Of a stretch of DNA of 64,000 nucleotides, positions 17,210 to 24,958 are shown one piece after another. The stretch lies in contig JAKVCC010000013.1 of NCBI GenBank assembly GCA_022448265.1, positions 1-64,000 on the forward strand, in the 5' to 3' direction. This DNA comes from Pirellulales bacterium (GTDB taxonomy: Bacteria; Planctomycetota; Planctomycetia; Pirellulales; Lacipirellulaceae). The position numbers were made by a program, and so were the translations under genes. Position 1 is the stretch's first letter. Every line of letters begins with the position of its first letter. The notes below the pieces were generated by a model. It did not search any database, was not told the DNA's origin, and saw only the letters and a list, made by a program, of their open reading frames with translations.

Positions 17210-18217
17210 ATGACCATGAAGCTGTTGAAGGATGCCGATGCATCTCTCGAAGGACTGTCCGGTCAGACAGTGGCCGTTCTGGGATACGGAAATCAGGGGC
17301 GCGCCCAGGCTCTCAATCTCCGTGATAGCGGTGTGAACGTCATCGTCGGCAATCGGGACGACGAATATTTTCAACATGCCGTCGAGGACGGTTTTCGGCC
17401 GACATCGATAGGGGAGGCCGCAGAAGCCGGAGATGTCCTGCTGGTGCTCACCACCGATGAATCGCAACCGCTCATCTGGGACGAACAGATTGCACCCGGC
17501 GTGAAGCCCGGCAACGCGCTTGTCTGGGCCAGCGGTTATAACGTCGGGTATGACCTGATTACGCTGCCGGAAGACGTGGACGTGCTGCTCGTTGCGCCAC
17601 GGATGACCGGCAACATGGTCCGGAAGCTGTTCGAGAACGGCAAAGGCGCGATCGCGCAATATGCCGTACACCAGGATGCGACGGGCACAGCAAGGGATCG
17701 CGTCCTCGCATTGTGCAAGGGCATTGGTCTGACACGCGGCGGTGTGTTCGAGTCGTCGTTCCGTGAAGAAGCCGAACTCGATCTTTTCGCCGAGCAGATT
17801 GTTTGGCCGGTCCTCGCCGCCTGGATGAAGAGCAGTTTCGATTTAGGAGTCGAATTTGGCTTTTCGCCGGAGTTGATGGTGATGGAGCTCTACGCTTCCG
17901 GCGAGACCGCGGAGATCACCGGCGCGATGGCGTCCAATGGTTTCTTCCGCCAGTTGGCCCATCACTCGACGACCAGCCAATACGGCACGCTTTCCCGCGG
18001 CCCGGAACTCGTGACCGACGCCATGCGCGAAAAAGCCCGCGAGCTTTTCCAGCGGGACATTCGTGGTGGCGCGTTTGTGAAGGAATGGACCGAAGAACAG
18101 GCGACCGGATCAAAGAAGCTCGAAGCCTTGAAGAACGACGCGCTGTCCCACGGCATGAGTAAGGCGGAACTCGGCGTGATCGAAGCGGTGCAGGGCGCCC
18201 ATTCGTTGAATGACTAA
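17210..18217 (+). CDS. Ketol-acid reductoisomerase-like protein with altered catalytic residues
   Basis: A 335-residue protein from ATG at 17210. The Rossmann part has VAVLGYGNQGRAQALNLRDS (residues 21-40), strongly KARI-like. The C-terminal knotted helical part keeps EEAELDLFAEQ (Asp191 and Glu195, matching the Mg ligands) and SPELMVMELY (Glu226). However, the KARI HGFN histidine is Ser108 in ASGYN, the catalytic Lys of APKGPG is Arg131 in APRMTG, and the last Mg-ligand Glu (position 230) is Ser. It is therefore unlikely to be the IlvC of branched-chain amino acid synthesis. A related NAD(P)-dependent reductase or isomerase is more likely. An SDR remnant follows after 2 bases, so it was once an operon partner. 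Confidence 0.75.
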   Translation: MTMKLLKDADASLEGLSGQTVAVLGYGNQGRAQALNLRDSGVNVIVGNRDDEYFQHAVEDGFRPTSIGEAAEAGDVLLVLTTDESQPLIWDEQIAPGVKPGNALVWASGYNVGYDLITLPEDVDVLLVAPRMTGNMVRKLFENGKGAIAQYAVHQDATGTARDRVLALCKGIGLTRGGVFESSFREEAELDLFAEQIVWPVLAAWMKSSFDLGVEFGFSPELMVMELYASGETAEITGAMASNGFFRQLAHHSTTSQYGTLSRGPELVTDAMREKARELFQRDIRGGAFVKEWTEEQATGSKKLEALKNDALSHGMSKAELGVIEAVQGAHSLND

Positions 18218-18219
18218 GC

Positions 18220-18357
18220 ATGACACGCAGACTAGAGGACAACGTTGCCTGGATCAGCGGCGGTGCATCCGGCATCGGCGGAAGCGACAACGGCCCGGAG
18301 TCCGTTGCCGAAACGGTTCGCCGCTGGCTGGATCAGGAATTGGTAGCAGGTCACTAA
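18220..18357 (+). pseudogene. Short-chain dehydrogenase remnant with large internal deletion
   Basis: An open frame of 45 residues starts with MTRRLEDNVAWISGGASGIG, which is the first strand and the TGxxxGIG cofactor loop of an SDR. It then jumps to NGPESVAETVRRWLDQELVAGH, which resembles an SDR/short enzyme C-terminal helix. The catalytic Tyr-x-x-x-Lys region is absent. The frame is intact across the junction, so a small protein could still be made, but it cannot be an active SDR. It directly follows the KARI-like gene. Confidence 0.65.
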
Positions 18358-18445
18358 ACCCTGATTCTCTCACTCACCCTGGTACAAACTCTGGGGGGTG
18401 GTCAGCCAGACCGAGGACGCCTTCGCGCCAGTCGTCGCATCTCGA

Positions 18446-19528
18446 TCAACTGCCGACGTTATAGCCGCTGGCTCGCAGGATCGCTTCGTGGACCGCCAGT
18501 TCGTGAGCGAGTGGATAGTCGGTCGCTTTCTCATCGCGCAGAATTGCCGCCATGTCGCGCAGCGCGCTGGCAAAGATGCCGGGGCCTGCCGGCAAGGTAA
18601 CGTCCTGGTATCCTTTCTTGTACTTTCCCTGCGGACGTTCAAGCGCCAGACGAAAGCTCCGTCCACCCAAGGGACGCAAGTCAAACGTGCCATGCTCGCC
18701 GCAGACGGTGAATTGCCGCCGCTGTCCGCCATCGTACTCCACCAGCGTGCTGCGGACCGAGGCGATCGCCGCCGGATAGTCGAAGACCGCCAGCTGGTTG
18801 TCGACGAGCGAATCCCGGTCAGGATGCGTCTTGCGGGAATACGAGGTGACCGTCTGCGGCGCGCCGAGGACGCGGACCAGCGCGTCGATGACGTGGCAAC
18901 CGATTTCGAACATCGACCCGCCGGTGAACCGCGAGAGATGCTTGCGAGAATCCGGGCCGACCTTTTTGCTCATCACGGCGTGCACTTCAAACACGTCACC
19001 CAGCCAGCCGTCGGCGACGGCGCGATAGCAGAACTGAAAAGCAGGATGGTAGCGATAGATGTAGCCCATCTGCAGGTGCAGTTTGCGGCGCTCGATCTCG
19101 TCCAGCAATTGCTTGTAGTCGGCCAGATTCTCGCCCGCCGGCTTGTCGAGATGAATGTGCAGTCCCGCCGCTGCGCACCGCCGCGCCGTCGGCAGCAGAT
19201 CCTGCACTTCCGTCTCCACAACGACCGCCTGCAATCCCTTGGTGTTAAGCAGTTGCTCTTCGCTGATCAGTTTCACGCCCTGATAGTTATCGCCCAGTGC
19301 CTTGCGCCGCTCGGGATCGTTTTCCACGACGCCGACGATTTCGTATTCGTCCTCGACCTGCCGCAGTTGCGAGAAGACGCCCCGCGCGTGGGCGTGCCCG
19401 GTGCCGATCTGTCCGATCTTGATTTTCTCTCGCTTCGCAGCGGCCCGGCTTGTTGAATGGCTCAAAGCCAGGCCAGCCGTTGCGGCGCCCACGGTTGTCA
19501 GAAAATTGCGGCGATGGACGGTCGACAT
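18446..19528 (-). CDS. Tat-exported Gfo/Idh/MocA oxidoreductase
   Basis: A 360-residue protein. The N-terminal VHRRNFLTTVGAATAGLALS is a Tat signal, so the enzyme should act outside the cytoplasm, as many planctomycete Gfo/Idh proteins do. The nucleotide fold has KIGQIGTGHAHARG, the lysine motif is HLDKPAGENL (in place of the common EKP), and SMFEIGCHVIDALVRVLG holds the usual catalytic-region His. The likely role is oxidation or epimerisation of a sugar or cyclitol; the substrate is unknown. It is divergent from the second Gfo/Idh gene at 19708, with about 180 bases between them that probably hold both promoters. Confidence 0.88.
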   Translation of the reverse strand: MSTVHRRNFLTTVGAATAGLALSHSTSRAAAKREKIKIGQIGTGHAHARGVFSQLRQVEDEYEIVGVVENDPERRKALGDNYQGVKLISEEQLLNTKGLQAVVVETEVQDLLPTARRCAAAGLHIHLDKPAGENLADYKQLLDEIERRKLHLQMGYIYRYHPAFQFCYRAVADGWLGDVFEVHAVMSKKVGPDSRKHLSRFTGGSMFEIGCHVIDALVRVLGAPQTVTSYSRKTHPDRDSLVDNQLAVFDYPAAIASVRSTLVEYDGGQRRQFTVCGEHGTFDLRPLGGRSFRLALERPQGKYKKGYQDVTLPAGPGIFASALRDMAAILRDEKATDYPLAHELAVHEAILRASGYNVGS

Positions 19529-19707
19529 TTCAGTTCTCCTGCCAGAGCGGATGAGGTGTTAATCCCGCTTTGAACATACCGAAATCGCCCGTCGTACAGA
19601 ACAGTCTGATCGTCGAGATTCTCGCACCGGGCTTGCTCCAGTGCATGGCGGGCTGCAGAATAAGGGAAGTCCCGTTTCGGAAGGCATCCAATAACAGAAA
19701 ACGAATC

Positions 19708-21033
19708 ATGCAACAGCAAACCACGCGGCGCAAATTTCTACAGCGGTCGACCGAGACGGCGGCGATTTCCGGGGCGGCAATGGCTTTGACCGGGATGCCG
19801 GTCTTTGCGGCCGAAAAGCCGCAGACCGTCCGGCTGGGGATCATCGGCTGCGGCGGCATCATGACGCATCACGTCAGAGGGCTCGTCGAGCGCGGCAATG
19901 AGGTTTCGATCGGCTGGCTGTGTGACGTCGATCCACAACAGATCGAGCGAATGCACGGTTTCATGCGCGGCTCGGACGCGGCGACGGTTCGACGGACCTC
20001 GCGGCATGAGGATGTCCTGGCCGACAAGAATATCGATGCGGTGATCATCGCCACGCCGCATCACTGGCACGCGCCGATTGCTCTGGAGGCGATGGCCGAA
20101 GGTAAGGACGTCTACATCGAAAAACCGATCTCGCACGTCTACAACGAAGGTCCGCTAATTATCGCGGCCGCTAAGAAATATAACCGGGTCGTCCAACAAG
20201 GCAGCCAGATGCGAAGCAGCAAGGTCACCGAGCGCGCCGGTAAGCTGTTAGCGGAGGGTATCATCGGCGAAGTCAAAGTGGCCCGCGCTTGGACCGCCGA
20301 AACGCGCAATGTGGTCAAACCGGTGCCGGACAGTGCGCCGCCTGCGGGCGTCGACTACGACCGCTGGCTGGGGCCCGCACCGAAGCGGCCGTTTAACAAA
20401 TATCGGTTCCACAAAACTTGGCGGATGTACCGCGATTACGGCAACGGCGAAATCGGCGACGACGGCATCCACGACTTGGACATGGCGGCGTGGGGGCTCG
20501 GTGTGGAGACACTCCCGAAACAGATCACCGCTCGCGGCGGACGGATGATGCTGCACGGTCACGCCGGCGAGTATCCCGATAACATGGTCGTCAACTACGA
20601 ATACCCCGACGGCCGGTTGCTGGTCTATGAAAACTATCCCTTCACCGCGTACGGCATGCACGGCTTCGACAACGGCAACGTCTTCTACGGCACGGAGGGG
20701 TATATGATCTTCTCCCGCCGCGGCGCGTTCAGCGTGTTTTTAGGACCAAAGTCGCAAAAGGGCCCGACGGAAGGGGACGCACGGCGGGATCGCGGCTATG
20801 AGGCGCACATGAGCGATTTTCTCAACGCCGTTCGCACTCGCGACACGCACACCCGCGCTCCGGCGGAAACGGCCCACCGCTCCTGTGCGCTGGTGCACCT
20901 GGGCGAAATCGCCTTCCGCACACGGGGACAACTGGATTTCGACGTCGAGAAGGAACAGTTCATCGATTGCGATGAAGCAAACGAGATGCTGAGTAAGAGT
21001 TATCGCGAGCCGTACGGGCTACCGGTGGTTTAA
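19708..21033 (+). CDS. Tat-exported Gfo/Idh/MocA oxidoreductase (glucose-fructose-oxidoreductase-like)
   Basis: A 441-residue protein from ATG at 19708, which puts the Tat motif TTRRKFLQRS at residues 5-14; the upstream in-frame ATG (19570) adds 46 residues with no signal-like character. It has VRLGIIGCGGIMTHHVRGL (NAD(P) loop), YIEKPISHVYNEG (EKP lysine), and GNGEIGDDGIHDLDMAAWGL, the 'G-(D/N)-x-x-x-H-x-x-D' active-site strand of exported Gfo/Idh enzymes. The C-terminal part includes RSCALVHLGEIAFRTRG, common in planctomycete members. The substrate is not predictable. It is divergent from the gene at 18446. Confidence 0.9.
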   Translation: MQQQTTRRKFLQRSTETAAISGAAMALTGMPVFAAEKPQTVRLGIIGCGGIMTHHVRGLVERGNEVSIGWLCDVDPQQIERMHGFMRGSDAATVRRTSRHEDVLADKNIDAVIIATPHHWHAPIALEAMAEGKDVYIEKPISHVYNEGPLIIAAAKKYNRVVQQGSQMRSSKVTERAGKLLAEGIIGEVKVARAWTAETRNVVKPVPDSAPPAGVDYDRWLGPAPKRPFNKYRFHKTWRMYRDYGNGEIGDDGIHDLDMAAWGLGVETLPKQITARGGRMMLHGHAGEYPDNMVVNYEYPDGRLLVYENYPFTAYGMHGFDNGNVFYGTEGYMIFSRRGAFSVFLGPKSQKGPTEGDARRDRGYEAHMSDFLNAVRTRDTHTRAPAETAHRSCALVHLGEIAFRTRGQLDFDVEKEQFIDCDEANEMLSKSYREPYGLPVV

Positions 21034-21099
21034 TCGGCTCTAAGAATCAGCAAAAAACAGCTTAGCGGGATCGTTGGAGCAACCGGCCGACTTGAGGAG

Positions 21100-21290
21100 T
21101 CATTCCGTCTTCTCCTTAATAATCTCGGCCGTCCTGTCGACGTCTGACTTCTCGGATTGCCTGGTGTCATGGGGCCAACGGATCTCGATATCCACCGGAT
21201 CGGTTCTCTTGCCAAGCCCGAAATGCAGAGTGAGGTCGTTCTGGTTACCTTCACCGGTGGCTCTCTCAACCTGTCGCGTTGCCCACATGC
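21100..21290 (-). pseudogene. C-terminal remnant of an ASPIC/UnbV (CRTAC1-like) protein
   Basis: Reading leftward, the frame ending at the TGA at 21100-21102 gives LTLHFGLGKRTDPVDIEIRW, then P and about 20 more residues. This is the characteristic FGLG...VDxIxIxWP core of ASPIC/UnbV domains. Preceding FG-GAP repeats and a signal peptide are missing, and upstream sequence in the same frame is not similar to the family. It is a truncated gene end. Confidence 0.6.
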
Positions 21291-21681
21291 ACTCACACCT
21301 GTGCGCCGATCGCATAGGCGTTACTGAATCGCATGTTTCATGATTCCTGTTTGCTGAGACGACAAGCTCGTGAATGCCGAGCTGACGAATTCGCAGATTT
21401 GCTTGAGGTTTGTACAGCGGTGACCCGAGCCATGTAAAATCTACGGCGAAGGCCTTAGCTACCATAGCCCACTCAGGGCTACGGTGTGAAACCGCTTCAC
21501 GGTAGAATCCACTCACCAGCGACGGATAACCTAAAGGCAGCAAGTGGACGAACAACCATGGATCTGAACAGCAAGACGGCGTTCAAGGCGAAAAAACCGC
21601 CACGCCCGGTCGTTGTCGGAAATGATATAATAAGGTACTGGTTTTAACTGTCAGAGCGACCCGTATGGGATCGACAGAACG
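21291..21681. other. Intergenic stretch before the ABC operon
   Basis: No convincing gene. A 29-codon frame starts at 21558 (MDLNSKTAFKAKKPPRP) and ends at 21647, but has no recognised family. The promoter of the six-gene operon that starts at 21682 presumably lies here; TATAAT occurs at about 21626-21631 (GATATAATAAGG), without an evident -35 partner. Confidence 0.4.
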
Positions 21682-22926
21682 ATGTGGAATTCATTGCTTT
21701 GGACGAAAGTCACCGCTGGCCTGTACGTGGCTTGCTTGGCGACGTTTTTGGCTGATTCGGTCTGCGCTTGCAATGTGCCCGTCTTCCGCTACGCGCTCCA
21801 GCGCTGGCAGCCCGATCCGCTCGAGGCACTTGTGCTGCACCGCGGGCCGCTGGACGAGCAGCACATTGGCCTGGTCCAGACTCTGGAGGACGTGATCGGC
21901 GATGACGATGCGCCGGCCAACCTGGCCGTGCGGACGGTGGATCTGGAACAGCTTTCGGACGACGACGCGCAAGAGTTGCTCGAGGAAGCCGGCGCGCCCG
22001 AGGAGTTACCCAGGCTGCTGGTCCGTTATCCTCCCTTCACGAGGACCGACCGTCCCGCGTTTTGCGGTCCGCTGAACGACTCTGCAGTCCACGCTCTGGT
22101 TGACTCGCCCGCGCGCCGCGAACTCGTGCGCCGGATCGGCGATGGCCATTCCGCCGTTTGGGTGCTGGTGGCCAGCGGCGACCGGGACCAAGACGAGGCG
22201 GCCGCACAGCTCTTGCAGGAACGCCTGCGGCACCTGGAATCGACCGTCGACCTTTCCGCACGCGATTGGTACGCACCTGATTCGTCGCTGCCACCGCAGC
22301 CAGACACGACTGCAACTGCGCAGCCGCGCAACGAGCTTAGATTGCAGTTTTCCGTGATAACGGTTTCCCGCGACGACCCCGCGGAGCGCGCCTTTGTATC
22401 CATGCTGATCAACAGCGAGCCGGACCTGTATGAGTTCGATGAACCAATCGCCATCCCGGTTTACGGTCGGGGCCGAGCCCACTTCGCGCTGGTCGGCCAG
22501 GGCATCGGCGAAGAGAACATCGATGATACGTGTGACTTCCTCGCCGGTGCGTGCTCGTGCGTAATCAAAGCACAAAACCCGGGCGCAGACATGCTGATCC
22601 GTGTAAACTGGGACCTGCTGGTCAGCAGCCAGGATGTCGAGGAAAAAATCCTGCCCGAACTGACTGGTCTGGGAGCCTTCACGTCGGATCCAGAAGTAGA
22701 GCACGACAATACCGATACACGAAGCGTGGCGGTAGCCGCCGCAGAGTCGTTTCCGACGACAAGCGCCGGCGGCTCACACACACTGGCCGTGGTCACTCCG
22801 GCGCCCGTGCCGCCAACAGTCGAACCGTCGTCGACAATGCTTGTTTTTCCCGTGGTGGGCGTCGTGCTGCTGGTGTTGGTCGTGGTGGTGCTTGGCACCT
22901 TGTGGATCAGAAGCCGGGGCAGTTAA
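21682..22926 (+). CDS. Cys-rich exported, C-terminally anchored protein of an ABC operon (unknown function)
   Basis: A 414-residue protein that I cannot place in a characterised family. It has a signal peptide ending in ADSVCACNVPVFRYAL, so a C-x-C motif is at or near the mature N-terminus. Residues 30-200 have an alpha/beta pattern with WQPDPLEALVLHRGPLDEQH and AVWVLVASGDRDQDEAAAQLL, which may be thioredoxin-like tandem halves. A second part has ACSCVIK. The C-terminus has a Pro/Thr-rich linker, then a membrane helix (MLVFPVVGVVLLVLVVVVLG) and a short basic tail, so most of it faces the periplasm. It is the first gene of a tight operon with FtsX-type and molybdate-type transporter genes. The Cys motifs hint at metal or thiol chemistry; this is an inference. 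Confidence 0.75.
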   Translation: MWNSLLWTKVTAGLYVACLATFLADSVCACNVPVFRYALQRWQPDPLEALVLHRGPLDEQHIGLVQTLEDVIGDDDAPANLAVRTVDLEQLSDDDAQELLEEAGAPEELPRLLVRYPPFTRTDRPAFCGPLNDSAVHALVDSPARRELVRRIGDGHSAVWVLVASGDRDQDEAAAQLLQERLRHLESTVDLSARDWYAPDSSLPPQPDTTATAQPRNELRLQFSVITVSRDDPAERAFVSMLINSEPDLYEFDEPIAIPVYGRGRAHFALVGQGIGEENIDDTCDFLAGACSCVIKAQNPGADMLIRVNWDLLVSSQDVEEKILPELTGLGAFTSDPEVEHDNTDTRSVAVAAAESFPTTSAGGSHTLAVVTPAPVPPTVEPSSTMLVFPVVGVVLLVLVVVVLGTLWIRSRGS

Positions 22927-22974
22927 GCTAGCTGCACCAGCTTCCTCGTTGTTCTCTGCATTGAAGTCAGTCTC

Positions 22975-24207
22975 ATGAAGTTATCCCATCTGGTAATCCA
23001 GGAAATCTCACATCGCCGGCTGAACTTCCTGATGGCGTCGCTGACGATTGCGGTCGCAGTGGCATGCGCCGTGGGTGTAGTGACCCTGCTGAGGGGTTAC
23101 GAAATCCACACGGCGGCTCAGGTTGCTGCCCTGGACGACGAGATTCGCAAGATTACCAAAAAGATGGGCTTCAACGTATTGATTCTCCCGCGAGAACTGA
23201 ACCTGGCCGAATTCTTTGCGGACGATTTCGCGGACCAGACCATGCCCGAAACTCATGTCGACCTGCTGGCCCAGAGCCGCGATGTGATGACCATTCAGCA
23301 TCTGCGACCGGCACTGGTCCGCAAGATCGCGTGGCCCGAGCAGAACCGGGATATCATCATGATGGGCGTGCGGGGGATTGTGCCTTTTGCGCATCGCAAA
23401 GCGAAAAAACCGCTGGCCGACCCGGTACCGCCTGGGAAGATTGACGTCGGTCATTTGCTGGCCCGTGAATTGGATCTGGCCCCAAGTAGCTCCCTGACGT
23501 TGCTCGGTGAATCCTATGAAGTAAACAAGGTGTATCCGCCACGGGGCAACCAGGATGACATCACCGTCTGGATTGATCTGGCCCAGGCCCAGCAGATCTT
23601 GGGGCTGGAGGGACAGATTAACATGATTCAGGCGCTGGAGTGCAATTGCGCGTCGATCGACAGATTGGCCGAAATCGAAAGCGAGGTCTCCGCTGTGCTG
23701 GGCGACCAGGTTCAGGTGATTGAGTTGGCGACGACCGCCATTGCGCGAGCCCAGGCCCGTACACGGGTCAGCGAGGCGGGCGCCGCAACACGCAATCGAG
23801 TGATGCGACTGGCCGCGATGCTGATTCCCATGGTTATCGCCGGAGCGGTGGTGATCGTTGGACTGTTATCCCTGGCGAATGTTCGGCAGCGACGACCCGA
23901 GATCGGCATCCTCCGCGCGGTGGGCCTGCGATCCAGCCAGATCCTCCGCGTTTTCCTCGCCAAGGCCGCACTTGTTGGTGTGACAGGCGCCGTGTTAGGG
24001 TACGTGATTGGTTTTGGCGTGGCCGTTGCTATCCAGTCGCAATGGAGCGGTGATCCGACACAGCAACTGGGGCTGGCAGTCCTGTTCATCCCCGTTTTGT
24101 TACTGACCGTGCTCCTGCTGACACCGCTGTTGTCCGTGATGGCCGGATGGTTGCCCGCACTCTCGGCGGCCGCCCAGGATCCGGCTACCATCCTGCACGA
24201 GGAATAG
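22975..24207 (+). CDS. FtsX/MacB-type ABC transporter permease
   Basis: A 410-residue membrane protein. TM1 is at about residues 17-38 (FLMASLTIAVAVACAVGVVT), followed by a periplasmic domain of about 240 residues, and then three more helices (LAAMLIPMVIAGAVVIVGLL; ALVGVTGAVLGYVIGFGVAV; LAVLFIPVLLLTVLLLTPLL). The layout and the motif RQRRPEIGILRAVGLRSSQI are diagnostic of the FtsX domain in LolC/MacB permeases, which work by mechanotransmission rather than import. The periplasmic domain includes LECNCASIDRLAEI with a C-x-C motif, as in the neighbour upstream. Partner ATPase is the next gene. The gene end lies in a triple 22-bp tandem repeat. Confidence 0.9.
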   Translation: MKLSHLVIQEISHRRLNFLMASLTIAVAVACAVGVVTLLRGYEIHTAAQVAALDDEIRKITKKMGFNVLILPRELNLAEFFADDFADQTMPETHVDLLAQSRDVMTIQHLRPALVRKIAWPEQNRDIIMMGVRGIVPFAHRKAKKPLADPVPPGKIDVGHLLARELDLAPSSSLTLLGESYEVNKVYPPRGNQDDITVWIDLAQAQQILGLEGQINMIQALECNCASIDRLAEIESEVSAVLGDQVQVIELATTAIARAQARTRVSEAGAATRNRVMRLAAMLIPMVIAGAVVIVGLLSLANVRQRRPEIGILRAVGLRSSQILRVFLAKAALVGVTGAVLGYVIGFGVAVAIQSQWSGDPTQQLGLAVLFIPVLLLTVLLLTPLLSVMAGWLPALSAAAQDPATILHEE

Positions 24208-24254
24208 TGGCATCTTGCACGAGGAATAGTGGCATCTTGCACGAGGAATAGTAG
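24189..24254. repeat. 22-bp unit repeated three times across a stop codon and ribosome binding site
   Basis: Three successive units at 24189-24210, 24211-24232 and 24233-24254. Each includes TGCACGAGGAATAGT. The first carries the last codons and TAG stop (24205-24207) of the FtsX-type permease; the last provides the GAGGAA ribosome binding site of the ATPase gene at 24257. The expansion lengthens the intergenic spacer and multiplies Shine-Dalgarno-like sequences without changing either protein. Confidence 0.9.
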
Positions 24255-24256
24255 CG

Positions 24257-24958
24257 ATGGCGCTCAAGCTCGAAAACGTCAGCAAAACTTACACGCGCAA
24301 TGGCCTGGATGTGCTGGCGTTACAAGAAGGCAGCTGCAGCATTGAACCGGGTCAGTTCATCGCTGTGTGCGGGCCTAGCGGTTGCGGTAAATCGACGTTG
24401 CTCCAGGTCAGCGGCGGTCTGATGCGACCCGATGCGGGAACCGTCACGCTAGACGACCAAGACATCTACGCCTTGTCGGCGGACGAGCGGGCCGGCTTCC
24501 GAGGTGCCAGCCTGGGCTTTGTGTTCCAACAGTTTCACCTGGTCCCGTACCTGAACGTGCTGGAGAATGTGCTGGTTGCCTCACTAGCGCTGCCCGCCAA
24601 GTCCCCCGCCAGCCAGCGAGACGCCCGTGACCGCGGGTTGGCTTTGATCGACCGATTCGGACTCCGCGACCGGGCATTCCATCGTGCTGCCCAGCTCTCC
24701 ACGGGCGAGCGTCAGCGCGTGGCGCTGGCCCGGGCCTTGCTGAACGAACCCCGCTTCATCCTGGCTGACGAGCCAACAGGCAATCTGGACGAGGCCAATG
24801 GCGAAGAAGTACTCCGCCATCTGGCCGAGTGTGCCGAGCAGGGGACGGGAGTGCTGTTGGTCACGCACGATGCCCGCGCGGCGGAAGTTGCCAGCCGGGT
24901 CGTGGAGATGGAAGCGGGCTCGATCCGCGATGAGGCAATGCCATGGGGTGTGGCATGA
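24257..24958 (+). CDS. LolD/MacB-type ABC transporter ATP-binding protein
   Basis: A 233-residue ATPase with Walker A GPSGCGKST (residues 39-47), Q-loop region FVFQQFHLVPYLNVLENVLV, signature LSTGERQRVALARALLNEPR (Thr in place of the second Gly of LSGGE), Walker B FILADEPTGNLDE and the switch His in LLVTHDARAAE. The ADEPTGNLD string and the length place it in the LolD/MacB/FtsE group. It is the partner of the FtsX-type permease immediately upstream. It overlaps the next gene by an ATGA junction at 24955, so translation is likely coupled. Confidence 0.93.
   Translation: MALKLENVSKTYTRNGLDVLALQEGSCSIEPGQFIAVCGPSGCGKSTLLQVSGGLMRPDAGTVTLDDQDIYALSADERAGFRGASLGFVFQQFHLVPYLNVLENVLVASLALPAKSPASQRDARDRGLALIDRFGLRDRAFHRAAQLSTGERQRVALARALLNEPRFILADEPTGNLDEANGEEVLRHLAECAEQGTGVLLVTHDARAAEVASRVVEMEAGSIRDEAMPWGVA

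Noticed and set aside
17210-18217. Naming the KARI-like gene ilvC
   Set aside because: Three residues needed for ketol-acid reductoisomerase activity are replaced, and no branched-chain amino acid genes are nearby.
18398-19456. A 352-codon open frame on the plus strand
   Set aside because: It is antisense to the Tat-exported Gfo/Idh gene, whose motifs and signal are clear.
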